Source of the DNA: Rhizobium cauense | GTDB lineage: Bacteria; Pseudomonadota; Alphaproteobacteria; Rhizobiales; Rhizobiaceae | Assembly: GCF_019511525.1 (NCBI RefSeq) | Contig: NZ_JAEUAT010000020.1 | Location: 1 to 64,000 of the forward strand | Length of the DNA stretch: 64,000 bases | Reading direction: 5' to 3' | In this document: one piece after another, positions 9,189-18,593 of the stretch | How positions within the stretch are numbered: position 1 is the first letter of the stretch | How the letters are laid out: the number at the start of each line of letters is the position of its first letter | Notes under the pieces: model-generated | The model's input: the letters and a program-made list of their open reading frames with translations, nothing else | What the model was told of the DNA's origin: nothing | Database searches by the model: none | Translations under genes and position numbers: made by a program

Positions 9189-9683
9189 ATGATGACCGCA
9201 GGAAAATCAGCCGGATCGATAAATAGACAGATTGTCGAGGTAATCCCGGCTCTACGGGCCTTCGCCCGGACGTTTTATCAAAATCAGAACGACGCTGACG
9301 ATTTGGTCCAGGAGACTCTTGTGCGGGCCCTGGCCCATCTTCACCATTTTCAGGAGGGTACGAGGCTCAAATCCTGGATGTTCACGATTATGCGAAACAC
9401 GTTCTGCACGCGGTACCGGATAGCGCGCCGCGAAGCGGTGGGCACGGCCGAATGCATATCCTCACATGAGAGTGTACAGCCGGAACAGGAATGGAGGCTA
9501 CGCGGCCACGAACTGGAAACTGCTTGCTCAAACCTACCTGAGAAGTACCGATCGGCGTTCGAGTTCATTTTCATCGATGGCCGCAGCTATGAAGAGGCTG
9601 CCGAGCACTTCCACTGTCCAATCGGTACGATCAAGAGCCGGGTTAACCGCGCGCGTCGCCATCTGATGATGGAACTGCAATAG
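9189..9683 (+). CDS. ECF sigma factor, EcfG/RpoE2-like
   Basis: 164 residues with sigma-70 region 2 (DADDLVQETLVRALAH, then LKSWMFTIMRNTF) and region 4 (YEEAAEHFHCPIGTIKSRVNRAR) and no C-terminal extension. The IPALRAFAR start and the DDLVQET/GTIKSRVNRAR motifs resemble the EcfG group that drives the alphaproteobacterial general stress response. No anti-sigma (NepR) or PhyR gene is adjacent; it may be a plasmid paralogue released by a chromosomal PhyR-NepR switch. ATG at 9189 or 9192 are both possible; GGGGACGAG precedes. Many genes in this window have the matching promoter. Confidence 0.85.
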   Translation: MMTAGKSAGSINRQIVEVIPALRAFARTFYQNQNDADDLVQETLVRALAHLHHFQEGTRLKSWMFTIMRNTFCTRYRIARREAVGTAECISSHESVQPEQEWRLRGHELETACSNLPEKYRSAFEFIFIDGRSYEEAAEHFHCPIGTIKSRVNRARRHLMMELQ

Positions 9684-9702
9684 TGCTTCCTTACTTCGGC
9701 GT

Positions 9703-11724
9703 CTAACTGACCACTGCGAACAAAGTCGATATCTGCGACGCCAACTGTTGCTGCGTGTAGGGCTTGCTCAACCGGGGCAGATTGATCCCAGCTCCCGGAG
9801 GGAGATCCGCATACCCTGTCGCTACCACTATCGGGAGCCCCGGACGGATCACAAGAATCTCTCTTGCGAGTTCGGCTCCGTTCATCTGAGGCATCGAATA
9901 GTCAGTTATCATTAGGTCGATCTTAACGTCGGATCTAGCGACAGCCAGCGCGTCGGACGGGGAATTCGCCTCGATGGGCATATGTCCGAGATCCTCAAGC
10001 ATGTCGACCGTGCTCATCGCGATAAGCGCATCATCGTCGACGACGAGGATGGAAAGTGGCGTCGATGTTTTACAAGACTCCTGGCTCGGTGCCATAATAA
10101 CCTCTTTGACTGTAACGCTGGTAGCAGGTAGCCAGAACTCTGCCGAAGTCCCCTCTCCCAGCTTGCTTGAAAGCCTGAGAGCGCCCCCCAGTTGCAACGC
10201 CAGACCATGTATCATGGAAAGTCCGAGGCCTGTTCCTTTTCCAAGTTCCTTCGTCGAGAAGAAGGGGTCGACCGCTCTTTGCAGCGTCGCCTCGTCCATA
10301 CCCGTTCCAGAATCGCTGACGCTAAGACACACGTAGCATCCAGCCGGAAGTTCGTCGGCCGGGCGATAGTCCTCAAAGGAACGAAGACCTATAACCACAG
10401 TGCCGCCCTCTGGCATGGCATCGCGAGCGTTTACAGCCAGATTGAGGAGCGCAAGCTCCACCTGATTGGCATCTGCGAGAACAGGCGGGACAGTCCCCTC
10501 AAACTCAGTCCTGATATCGATGGTGGATCCTACAGAGCGCTTGAGAAGGTCGAGCATACCATCAACGAGAGCGGCAAGGTCAACTGGCCGCACTTCGAGT
10601 TCCTGCTGCCTTGCGAAAGCAAGAAGCCTTTGAGTCAGGGATGCCCCTCTTCGTGCACCGTCCATCGCACCGCGAATAAGCCGGACTGTCTTTGGATCTG
10701 AATCCACACGCTTTTCGGCGAGTTCCAGGTTGCCAAGAACAGCCATCAGCAAGTTGTTGAAGTCATGCGCGACGCCGCCGGTCAGTTGTCCGAGCGCCTC
10801 CAGCTTCTGCGATTGGCGCATCCGTTCCTCAGCCTTGGCGCGCTGCTCCGTTTCAGCAAGGAGCCGTTCGTGCGCCTCCCTCAGATCGCGCGTCCGTTCC
10901 TCAACCCGCTGCTCGAGCAAATCGTTTTCTGCCCTTAGCCGCTCTTCCAACACCTTCCGGGATGTAACATCCGAGGAAACGCCAACTATTCTTGCCGGCC
11001 GACCGTCGCGTTCGCGCACGAGTCTGCCGCGCATCTCAGCCCAATGCGGTGTCCCATCAGGCCATCGGTGCCTAAACTCGATCTCGAAGTCCAAACCGGA
11101 GGCCATAGTGTGGGCTACCGCGTCTTCCATGCGTTGGCGATCATCAAGTAGTATCCCCTCAACAAGGGAATGATAGCTCAGCTCGTCCTGAGGTTTTCGT
11201 CCAAACAACGCCTTGCAGACGTCAGAGGCGACAAGTGCAAACCCTGCAAGCTCGAGCTCCCAAGCGCCCAACCGACCGGCCAATAGGGCCGTTCGGAGAC
11301 GAAGCTCGCTCTCGTTGAGCTCTTCAATGCTGGTCCGTGCCTCGTATTGTCGCAACCGTCCGCGGCGAGCCGTCTCAACGACGCTTACAAAAGTTGTCGG
11401 ATGGAAGGGACGCTCGAGAAACGAGACGTTGCCAAGCAGCCTTACCAGTCTATCGGCGGTGGGATTCCGCTCCAAGCCCATGCTGCGCCGGGTCAGCACT
11501 ATGAATGGAAGATCGGACCAGGATGGCTGGGTAGATGTCCAATCGTGGACTGGCCGCATATCATCAAGGCGAAGGCTCTCTTCGGTCACGATCGCGAAAA
11601 GCGTCACGTCCGACAATAGCTTTACGAATTCGTCTATGCTCGTTGCAGTTCGTGTTTCTATCCCCACCTCGGCAAGTAGAGTTTTTGCAACGTCAGCGTC
11701 ACGTCCACCAGGCGTGTAGACCAA
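9703..11724 (-). CDS. PAS hybrid histidine kinase with N-terminal degenerate receiver
   Basis: 673 residues. Order: receiver-like domain lacking a clear phospho-acceptor (about 1-125), PAS domain (about 145-255), coiled coil, HisKA with phospho-His H320 in GGVAHDFNNLL, HATPase_c (G boxes DSGTGMD and GKGTGLGLSMIHG), and a C-terminal REC (Asp in MITDYSMPQMNG). Soluble, no membrane segments. The start is taken as TTG at 11724, 16 bp after the stop of the KaiC-like gene; the frame stays open upstream into that gene without another start. It is transcribed with the KaiC homologue and is a close relative of the hybrid kinase at 27959-29632, also beside a kaiC. Confidence 0.9.
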   Translation of the reverse strand: MVYTPGGRDADVAKTLLAEVGIETRTATSIDEFVKLLSDVTLFAIVTEESLRLDDMRPVHDWTSTQPSWSDLPFIVLTRRSMGLERNPTADRLVRLLGNVSFLERPFHPTTFVSVVETARRGRLRQYEARTSIEELNESELRLRTALLAGRLGAWELELAGFALVASDVCKALFGRKPQDELSYHSLVEGILLDDRQRMEDAVAHTMASGLDFEIEFRHRWPDGTPHWAEMRGRLVRERDGRPARIVGVSSDVTSRKVLEERLRAENDLLEQRVEERTRDLREAHERLLAETEQRAKAEERMRQSQKLEALGQLTGGVAHDFNNLLMAVLGNLELAEKRVDSDPKTVRLIRGAMDGARRGASLTQRLLAFARQQELEVRPVDLAALVDGMLDLLKRSVGSTIDIRTEFEGTVPPVLADANQVELALLNLAVNARDAMPEGGTVVIGLRSFEDYRPADELPAGCYVCLSVSDSGTGMDEATLQRAVDPFFSTKELGKGTGLGLSMIHGLALQLGGALRLSSKLGEGTSAEFWLPATSVTVKEVIMAPSQESCKTSTPLSILVVDDDALIAMSTVDMLEDLGHMPIEANSPSDALAVARSDVKIDLMITDYSMPQMNGAELAREILVIRPGLPIVVATGYADLPPGAGINLPRLSKPYTQQQLASQISTLFAVVS

Positions 11725-11740
11725 TGCGAAGGGTATAGTT

Positions 11741-13246
11741 TCAGGAATTTTGTTTGCCCTCCTGCTCGTCGAGCAGCGGCTTGGCCTGCCCTAGAAATGT
11801 CGGAACCCCACGTAGAACGCCTTGGAATTCTCTCAACGGACCGCCGAGGCGAAGACCGGCACCCGAGATGGTGTACTCTCGGATCGTATCCTCGTGCGCA
11901 CCGGTTCTCTTCTTGATCACGGACACAGCTCGCCGAACCTTCCCAAACGCTTCAAAATAACGCAACAGGAGAACAGTATCAGCAAGATAGGTTACGTCGA
12001 CCGGTGCCTTCATGTCGCCGACCAGCCCATGCTGAGCGACCGTCAGGAACGTGCTGGCTCCCTGCCGGTTTAGGTACTGCAGTAGCTCGTGTATGTGCAG
12101 GACGAGGGAGTTTTCCTCCGGCATAGCCGCCTGGTAGCCGTTGACACTGTCTATGAAGACCGTCTTTGCCTGCGCGAAATCCACCCTTTCTCGAACGCGG
12201 TGCGCAAACTCACCTGGCGAGAGCTCTGCGGCATCGACCTGCTCTATGTGTAGCACGCCCGCTTCCCGCATGTCCTCAAGATCGATCCCAAGAGGCTTCA
12301 GGCGATTGAAGAGCAGACCTAGCTCCTCATCAAACACGAAAACCGCCGCCTTCTCTCCACGTTTGATGGCCGAGTCGACGAAGTTCATTCCAAAGAGGCT
12401 CTTGCCTGTTCCAGCAGGGCCGAGAATGAGGGTGCTTGAACCTTTTTCGATCCCTCCCCCTAAAAGCGCGTCAAGCTCCGAGTTGCCACTTCCGACGGCT
12501 TGTCGATCGAACTCGGAGCGATGCTCGACTGCGCGAAGGCGGGGAAAAACCGACACTCCGCCTGTTCGTATGGCGAAATCGTGATAGCCGCCGCGAAACG
12601 CTTGGCCGCGATATTTAATAACTCGCAAACGCCGTCGCTCCGCACCATAATCCGGTGCCAGCTCCTCTAGTCGCACAACCCCATGAACAACACTGTGGAC
12701 TGTCTTATCCAGCACATCTGCCGTCAAATCGTCCAATAGCAGCACCGTCGCACCCTGATGAGCAAAATAATGCTTCAGCGCAAGAATCTGGCGCCTGTAA
12801 CGCAATGACCCCTGAGCGAGCAACCTTATTTCAGAAAGGCTGTCGAGCACGACGCGGTCAGGCCTGACTTGTTCGAACATCTCGAAGATCATCTTTGTGG
12901 TTTCGCCGAGCTCGAGATCCGCCGAATAAAGAAGACTTTGTTGATGCGCGTCATCGAGAATACTTTCGGGGGGAACGAGTTCGAAGACTTTAATCGTCTC
13001 ATCGATGGTCAGCCCATGAGAACCAGCCCCCTGCCGCAGCTCATGCTCCGTTTCCGACAGTGTAATGTATAGCCCCCTTTCCCCCTGCCGAGCTCCTTGC
13101 AAAAGAAACTGTAGTGCAATTGTCGTCTTGCCAGTTCCGGGACTTCCTTCAAGCAGGAAGACGTGGCCCCTTGAGAGCCCGCCGCCCAAAATTTCGTCGA
13201 GACCTTCGATACCAGTCTCGGCTTTATATTCAGCTGCCGTCACCAT
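11741..13246 (-). CDS. KaiC-family double-ATPase protein, divergent
   Basis: 501 residues with two RecA-like KaiC domains. Walker A motifs: GSPGTGKT (34-41) and GPAGTGKS (276-283); acidic residues follow at E65/E67 and D306-E308. At the position of the cyanobacterial S431/T432 autophosphorylation pair the sequence reads VDVTYLADT, i.e. T419-Y420, so Kai-type phosphorylation may differ or be absent. It lacks the coiled-coil tail of the other KaiC in the window. ATG at 13246 follows GAGGGATA. Next gene (16 bp downstream) is a hybrid histidine kinase, suggesting the ATPase controls or is controlled by it. No kaiB is adjacent. Confidence 0.88.
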   Translation of the reverse strand: MVTAAEYKAETGIEGLDEILGGGLSRGHVFLLEGSPGTGKTTIALQFLLQGARQGERGLYITLSETEHELRQGAGSHGLTIDETIKVFELVPPESILDDAHQQSLLYSADLELGETTKMIFEMFEQVRPDRVVLDSLSEIRLLAQGSLRYRRQILALKHYFAHQGATVLLLDDLTADVLDKTVHSVVHGVVRLEELAPDYGAERRRLRVIKYRGQAFRGGYHDFAIRTGGVSVFPRLRAVEHRSEFDRQAVGSGNSELDALLGGGIEKGSSTLILGPAGTGKSLFGMNFVDSAIKRGEKAAVFVFDEELGLLFNRLKPLGIDLEDMREAGVLHIEQVDAAELSPGEFAHRVRERVDFAQAKTVFIDSVNGYQAAMPEENSLVLHIHELLQYLNRQGASTFLTVAQHGLVGDMKAPVDVTYLADTVLLLRYFEAFGKVRRAVSVIKKRTGAHEDTIREYTISGAGLRLGGPLREFQGVLRGVPTFLGQAKPLLDEQEGKQNS

Positions 13247-14603
13247 TATCCCTCGTCTTTTGCTCGTTTTTTAGATTTAGTGTCGATTGAGCAGAAGAAA
13301 AGCAGGCTCCCCAAGGAAGTTCTGCCGAAGCGCGAAGACGTGCGCTCTCGAAGTGATCGATGACGTTTCGGTTCGTCTCGACGAACCCTCAAACATCCTT
13401 ACATGCATCAGCTCAAACTGCTGTTACCGCGTGACAGATGTGTGGCTGGAACTGTGGGTCGACCTCCCTTTCGAGGGGGGCGCGTGGCCAGTCAGTCAGG
13501 GCCTCGCCCCACCGAGGCGCTGCCTAGAGAATATCCAACGCGTCCGACTTGGAGGAGTGTCGACACCTGGCGAAGGGGCATCAAACCGGGCCGCCGGCCA
13601 TGAGGGCTTGGCGATCCACGTCGTCGTCACGAGCTCCTCGTGCGGAGCATCGTTCAAATTCTGGAAGAGATCGAGTATCTTCTGCTCGTGCCCTCGATGG
13701 ACTTTCAGTGTTGAAAAGACGCTTTCGCGCGGCCGAACAATCGGTTCCTCATCAGGTTGGTATGAATGGGTGCCAATTGCCGATGTTCTCCTCATATCGA
13801 TTATCCCGAGATAGAATTGCTCAAACAGGGGGCATCTGGAACGCGAGTTGCAGATGATCACCAAGCCCTTTGCTGGATGCGCCTGCCCGGAATCTGGCCA
13901 GAAGGCATGGAAATTCTGCGACTCTGCACGCGGCTTACACTGAGCAAGCTTTTATACTCGCAATTCGGCGTCGTCCCCGGGATTGTCAGCGTGCGCAATC
14001 GGACAGGCCTAGAGAACTATGCAGGCGATGCCTACGGTGAGCCAGAGCGCCAGTATCGCCGACTGATTGACACGGGAAAAAGACATGCCCACGATTATCT
14101 CACCGCCGTCGAAGTGCCTGTATAAGGTGCGAGTGGGAGCGGAGCGCCCTGAATGCCGCTGAGTGACCTTCAGTAGTAAGCATTTGCAGATATAGGCGCG
14201 CCGCGTCATATCAAACCACCCCTATCACCCTATGCTCACGGACGCCTCAAGCCTTTCATTTCGCTCTTGCTTCGACGGCCACCGATCCCCCCGTAACGGT
14301 AAGTTCAAGGCCTGGCCACTCCCCACCGCCATCCATGGAAATCGCCCCGGAAACATGTCGGCGATTGTAGCAGACGCCTGAGCTGTGATGACGGGATGGT
14401 ATCGCCAACCTTGTGGAACAGTGAGCATGGCGAAAGGGATCGAACGCGTGGCTTGAAGCGCCACTCCCATCCAGGCCCATACAAAACCAGAATGGCCTTG
14501 GCGCCTGCTCCACGGTGCCAAGTGATCTGCTCAGATGCCGGAAGCTTTGCACCTGAAACAGCTCTTGATACGTGTAACGGCGCCGCAAGACCTGCCAACG
14601 CCT
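13247..14603. other. Long region without convincing intact gene
   Basis: About 1.35 kb with only overlapping weak frames on both strands and no ribosome binding sites that decide a start. It includes the degraded Crp/Fnr fragment at 13979-14125. This looks like a decayed segment. Confidence 0.5.
13979..14125 (+). pseudogene. Remnant of a Crp/Fnr-family regulator (C-terminal end)
   Basis: The frame reads GIVSVRNRTGLENYAGDAYG, then PERQYRRLI. The same C-terminal pattern ends the two intact Crp/Fnr genes nearby (for example IRDRKGMEEFAGDSYG and PEEEYRRLI). No helix-turn-helix or cyclic-nucleotide domain precedes it in frame, so only a fragment of a third paralogue remains. Confidence 0.65.
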
Positions 14604-14628
14604 GGAACATCTGCAAGCGTTGGCGGTT
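14604..14628 (+). promoter_or_regulatory. Sigma-EcfG-type promoter of DUF2934 gene
   Basis: GGAAC at 14604-14608, GTT at 14626-14628 (N18 to TT), 33 bp before the ATG at 14661. Confidence 0.75.
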
Positions 14629-14660
14629 TGCGGTTAGCGGGCAAACAGGCGGAGGTACTA

Positions 14661-14930
14661 ATGGTAGTGAAGCAGGATACCGGTCTAGAAGACGCGACTG
14701 ACGACGCACGGGCCGAAGACACCCCTCGATCGGAAAGGCAGCGCCAAGAGCTCGCGGAAAATGCCATTTCCCAATCCTTCGGTCATGTGAAGGCCGAACG
14801 GGACCGGATCCGGCACCTCGCTTATCATTTCTGGGAAGAGGAGGGCCGCCCGCACGACAGGCACAACGAGCACTGGCTTCGAGCAGAACAAGAACTGGCC
14901 AAACAGACCAAGCAGTCGTTTGATGCTTGA
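14661..14930 (+). CDS. DUF2934 domain protein
   Basis: 89 residues: a charged N-terminal half, then a DUF2934 motif at about 50-85 (RIRHLAYHFWEEEGRPHDR followed by HNEHWLRAEQEL). The domain is a short helical unit common in rhizobial stress-related small proteins; its biochemical role is unknown. ATG at 14661 follows a strong GGAGGT. It converges on the response regulator gene with only 6 bp between. The same domain is fused to a receiver at 36829-37392. Confidence 0.85.
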   Translation: MVVKQDTGLEDATDDARAEDTPRSERQRQELAENAISQSFGHVKAERDRIRHLAYHFWEEEGRPHDRHNEHWLRAEQELAKQTKQSFDA

Positions 14931-14936
14931 GGCCTA

Positions 14937-15317
14937 CTACTGAAAGATCCGGATCCTGTCGCGCCTTCTCTCACGCCTGCGGGACGCCCGTGCGAGTGCT
15001 TTCGAAACTTGCTCCGGAGTAAATGGCTTTGTAACCACATCGCAGGCGCCCTCAATTCCCGGACCAAGTTTTTCGGGCATTCCCGTGATATAGATGACTT
15101 CCAGTCCAAATCGGTCAATCAGCTTGCGTCCAAGTGCAGGCCCGGTCGGCCCATCCGCAAGCCGCAGATCAACCAACGCAATATCTGCCTTGGGGGCATA
15201 AGCAAGAGCCTGCTCCATGGTAGAAAGGGGGCCGACACTGCGGTGCCCCTCTCCTTCGGCGATGGATTGCAAATCCATCGCGATTAGGTATTCGTCTTCG
15301 ACGATCATGACGTTCAT
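14937..15317 (-). CDS. Single-domain response regulator
   Basis: 126 residues, one REC domain: MIVEDEYLIAMDLQSI, phospho-acceptor Asp in ALVDLRLADG, conserved Lys in VVTKPFTPEQV, and a short Arg-rich tail. No output domain. Likely partner of one of the nearby histidine kinases as a phosphate sink or shuttle. No GGAAC box was found upstream. Confidence 0.85.
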   Translation of the reverse strand: MNVMIVEDEYLIAMDLQSIAEGEGHRSVGPLSTMEQALAYAPKADIALVDLRLADGPTGPALGRKLIDRFGLEVIYITGMPEKLGPGIEGACDVVTKPFTPEQVSKALARASRRRERRRDRIRIFQ

Positions 15318-15420
15318 TCTCTCCTCCGCAAAAGGTTATGTAGATCAGAATCTTCGAAAGACTCGCTGACTCAGTCGACTTATCCTCCTCGCCTTCGAAA
15401 GGAAGGTGACAGGTGATGGG

Positions 15421-15819
15421 TCACGCTAGTCTGTCAATAAGATCGAGGACGTAGGGGAGGCTTACTGGCGCCTTGGAACGCATGGTAACCTTTCCTGCTT
15501 TATTCACGAGAACGGCTTCAAACTCCTCCTGTGATGGGCCGTCCAGTTCGGACCGGAGCTCATCAGCACTTATATCGACAATTGTTTCCAGGCTGGAGAA
15601 AACGCCTCCACCGGCTACGCGTAACAGAGCAATACCGTGCGTCTCGAGCGCAACCTGCTGATTTGTCAATAACCGCTCCTGCTCTTCCGGTCGCTGATCG
15701 GCTGATCCTCCAAACACCACCAGAACATGACACTTGTGACGGAAGGAGCGAAGGCTCGGGGGCCCCTCGGTCGGCTCTTGAGGGACGCCAACAATTTCGC
15801 TTAGTAGTGATTTCAGCAT
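15421..15819 (-). CDS. DUF4174 family protein
   Basis: 132 residues resembling DUF4174: a core that begins CHVLVVFGGSAD, a central VALETHGIALLRV strand and a C-terminal EAVLVNKAGKVTMRS followed by LDLIDRL, a thioredoxin-like fold pattern without catalytic Cys pair. Members are usually small alphaproteobacterial proteins of unknown role. ATG at 15819 follows GGGAAA; an in-frame ATG at 15855 would overlap the promoter and is less likely. Confidence 0.75.
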   Translation of the reverse strand: MLKSLLSEIVGVPQEPTEGPPSLRSFRHKCHVLVVFGGSADQRPEEQERLLTNQQVALETHGIALLRVAGGGVFSSLETIVDISADELRSELDGPSQEEFEAVLVNKAGKVTMRSKAPVSLPYVLDLIDRLA

Positions 15820-15862
15820 GGCATTTCCCGTGTGGTCGGCGATTCCGTTTCGCACGAAGAGA

Positions 15863-15887
15863 AACCTTGAGGGACCGGCAAAGTTCC
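15863..15887 (-). promoter_or_regulatory. Sigma-EcfG-type promoter of DUF4174 gene
   Basis: On the minus strand GGAAC at 15887-15883 and GTT at 15865-15863 (N18 to TT), about 44 bp before the ATG at 15819. Confidence 0.7.
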
Positions 15888-15920
15888 CGTCATAGCGTTC
15901 TTCTCTGAAGACCCTCGGAT

Positions 15921-18098
15921 CTATGAGCTGCCAGTTTGACGTTGCTCACTATCATTACGGTAAAGCTCGTCTATGTCGCCTGACTTCACCGGCCTGGAAA
16001 GCAAATAGCCCTGTAATTCGTCACACCCCAGTTCCCGCAACCAAGCGCGTTGCTCGTCAGTCTCGATACCTTCGGCGGTCGTTTTCATGCCCTGAGCATG
16101 GGCGAGATGAATAATTGCCTGAACAATGGCCTCGTTGTTCGACAAGTCGGGTGATCCGCTGACAAAGCATCGGTCAATCTTGATGCGGTCGACCGCTACT
16201 TGCTGGAGGCGGCCAAAAGACGAAAATCCAGTGCCGAAGTCGTCAAGCGCGAACCGAACACCAAGCCTTCTCAAAGAATCAATATTGCGCTGGCAAGCCT
16301 GCTCATTTTCTAAAACGGTACTTTCTGTGATCTCGATTTCCAGTCTCGCAGGATTGAAGCTCGCACGTTCGAGCGCCGACGTGACGCGTAAAGCATATCC
16401 CGGGTCGCGCAACTCAAGGGCAGACGCGTTAACGGCGAGGGAGAGAGCCGGCCAACGGCTGGCTGCTGCAAGTGCCGTTGCCAGAACTAGTTCCCCGAGT
16501 TGCCCGATAATGCCCGCCTCCTCCGCAATGCCAATAAAAACATCGGGTTGCACAAACCCTTTTGTGGGATGGCGCCATCGGGTGAGCGCTTCCACCCCTA
16601 TAAGACCGCCATCGGCGGCGGAAAAAATAGGCTGGTAATGAACCTCGATCTGGTCTCTCGACTTGAGGGCCGAACGCAGGTCGTACTCAAGCTCCCGTCG
16701 AGACTTGATCATTTCATCCATCTGAGAGCCAAAAATCGCATACCGATTTCGACCCGCTGCTTTCGCTTGATACAAAGCAATGTCGGCACGTCTCAAAACG
16801 TCCAACGTATCCGCAGCACCTGCGGAAAAGGCTACACCGATGCTCAACCCGATCACGATGGGCTGACCTTCGATCGTGAAAGGTTGGCGGATTGCGGAGA
16901 TCAGCTTTTCTGCGAGCATTTCAATAGCCGTTGGCGTACACGGCGCAACGAGAATTGTGAATTCGTCGCCTCCTATGCGAGCGACCGTAACACCGCTTCC
17001 CGCCGTAGTTTTGAGGCGAGCGGCGACCTCGCGGATTAGCTGGTCGCCGATGGCGTGTCCCAATGTATCGTTGACCTTCTTGAAACGGTCGAGGTCGAGA
17101 AATAGTACGGCGCCTTCCGACCGAGCAAGTGTTCGTGCAACAATGGCATCAAAAGAGGCTCGGTTAGGGAGCCCGCTTAAGGCATCATGGTGCGCAAGGT
17201 GCATCAACCTGCCCTGACTCTCCTTCAGGCGGCGGGAACGGCGTTGCAAGGCAAGGACGAGACCGGCGGTGCCAACCAAAATGATTACGCCTCCAACCAT
17301 CAAGGCGGGTTCGGTTGCGCGCAGGGCCGCCCTGCCTGGCGTGAAGGGGGCCCAGCTAAAGAAGCCAATCACATCGCCGGACTTTGACGTCACAGGCAGA
17401 TAGCGCCGCCCCGGATCGTCCTCGCGATGCCACTCAAACCTCATATCAGTGAGCAAGTATTCACGCCCCATTGCGTCCGCAAAATCGCCGTCGAGATAAC
17501 GAAGAGCGATGTGGATATATTGCGTGTCTGACCCTAAAGACAGTTGGCCGCTGTCGGAGACGATAGGTTTTATGCTCAAGATTGCAGGGCGCCCATTGAT
17601 GCGAACGATGTCGGCTTCCCCGATACTCAAGGTGTGATCGTCCGTGCCTGTCGTGTCTCCCTCTGCGAGCCGCCTGCGCAGACTCTCAACCAACTTCGTC
17701 GCGGCGTCAGATACCCCACGGTATGCCTTCAGTTCGTCAGACTCATCATCTGAAAAACCGTAGATCAGTTGTCCATCAGGAGCGACGACAAAAGCGCCGT
17801 TATGGCCAAAATAGGAATGCATCCATCGCCCAAGATTGGCGTCGATCCACTCCTTGTCATGCTGGGCAACCTTTCTTACGGCGTCGTCCCATACCGTCGC
17901 ACTCTCCTGATCATGCGCCACCGCATCTTTTGATTTACTAACGACAAGCTCAACAAGTCTGTCCTGCCGATGAACAGCCGAGAGATCTGATTGATTGGTT
18001 GCCCATATCATCGTCGCGTAGATGGTGCCGATGATGAGTGACGCGCAGAGAAGGGAAAGCGCCAGACTAAAAGCGAGCGAGGACTTCTTCAGGGGCAT
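15921..18098 (-). CDS. CHASE4-like GGDEF-EAL protein (cyclic di-GMP turnover)
   Basis: 725 residues. N-terminal membrane anchor (about 8-32), periplasmic CHASE4-type sensor (about 40-245, with SATVWDDAVRKVAQHDKEWI), second membrane segment (about 265-285), GGDEF domain with intact RIGGDEF, and EAL domain with GVEALTRWRHP and DDFGTGFSS. Both catalytic signatures look intact, so it may make and degrade c-di-GMP; which activity dominates cannot be told. It senses an extracytoplasmic signal. It is alone in its transcript, with no stress-type box seen upstream. Confidence 0.92.
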   Translation of the reverse strand: MPLKKSSLAFSLALSLLCASLIIGTIYATMIWATNQSDLSAVHRQDRLVELVVSKSKDAVAHDQESATVWDDAVRKVAQHDKEWIDANLGRWMHSYFGHNGAFVVAPDGQLIYGFSDDESDELKAYRGVSDAATKLVESLRRRLAEGDTTGTDDHTLSIGEADIVRINGRPAILSIKPIVSDSGQLSLGSDTQYIHIALRYLDGDFADAMGREYLLTDMRFEWHREDDPGRRYLPVTSKSGDVIGFFSWAPFTPGRAALRATEPALMVGGVIILVGTAGLVLALQRRSRRLKESQGRLMHLAHHDALSGLPNRASFDAIVARTLARSEGAVLFLDLDRFKKVNDTLGHAIGDQLIREVAARLKTTAGSGVTVARIGGDEFTILVAPCTPTAIEMLAEKLISAIRQPFTIEGQPIVIGLSIGVAFSAGAADTLDVLRRADIALYQAKAAGRNRYAIFGSQMDEMIKSRRELEYDLRSALKSRDQIEVHYQPIFSAADGGLIGVEALTRWRHPTKGFVQPDVFIGIAEEAGIIGQLGELVLATALAAASRWPALSLAVNASALELRDPGYALRVTSALERASFNPARLEIEITESTVLENEQACQRNIDSLRRLGVRFALDDFGTGFSSFGRLQQVAVDRIKIDRCFVSGSPDLSNNEAIVQAIIHLAHAQGMKTTAEGIETDEQRAWLRELGCDELQGYLLSRPVKSGDIDELYRNDSEQRQTGSS

Positions 18099-18359
18099 TG
18101 CAGATCCATTTCGGTGTTTCCAACGATGAGTGTATTGCCCTGCCCATTAAGATTGTGAAAATGTTCGAATGTACGCTTTCGTACCACTCTTGCTGCTCGT
18201 TCCTCCTCAACTTTCAAAAGCCCTCGAGAAAAGTAGGCGCCATGCTTCTTGTCCAACCAGCTGTGGCTTCGCCTCACCCGGGGCTAATATAGCACAACTT
18301 TGGCTATGTAGCGGCGGGCACACCAGTGACCGCGGGTTTGAAGCAAAGCTCGCCAACAA

Positions 18360-18497
18360 TCATTGGGTTGGGTCCAAGGCGTGCGGCGAGGGCTGGCCCT
18401 CTACCCGATCCTCGTGCCACGACGGAAACGATCCTAACGCGACGACCGTCGCTATTGCAGCCAGAACCGCCGCCACGAACACATAGCGCATTTTCAT
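18360..18497 (-). CDS. Small exported or membrane-anchored protein
   Basis: 45 residues: short basic start, hydrophobic segment (YVFVAAVLAAIATVVALG) and a short polar tail. ATG at 18497 or 18491. No family recognised. The flanking region 18498-18593 and the stretch 18099-18359 hold no other supportable gene. Confidence 0.5.
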   Translation of the reverse strand: MKMRYVFVAAVLAAIATVVALGSFPSWHEDRVEGQPSPHALDPTQ

Positions 18498-18593
18498 TGT
18501 AGTTTCTCGCGTTGTACCAGATCGAACCAAAGGAGGCGAGAACCTCCACTGGGCCAAAAGTTTCCTTGGGAAAGAGAAGAAACGGCTGTCGAT

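Noticed and set aside
13287..13814. 175-residue plus-strand ORF and 122-residue minus-strand ORF (13496-13864)
   Set aside because: They overlap each other, lack start signals and show no family; region seems decayed.
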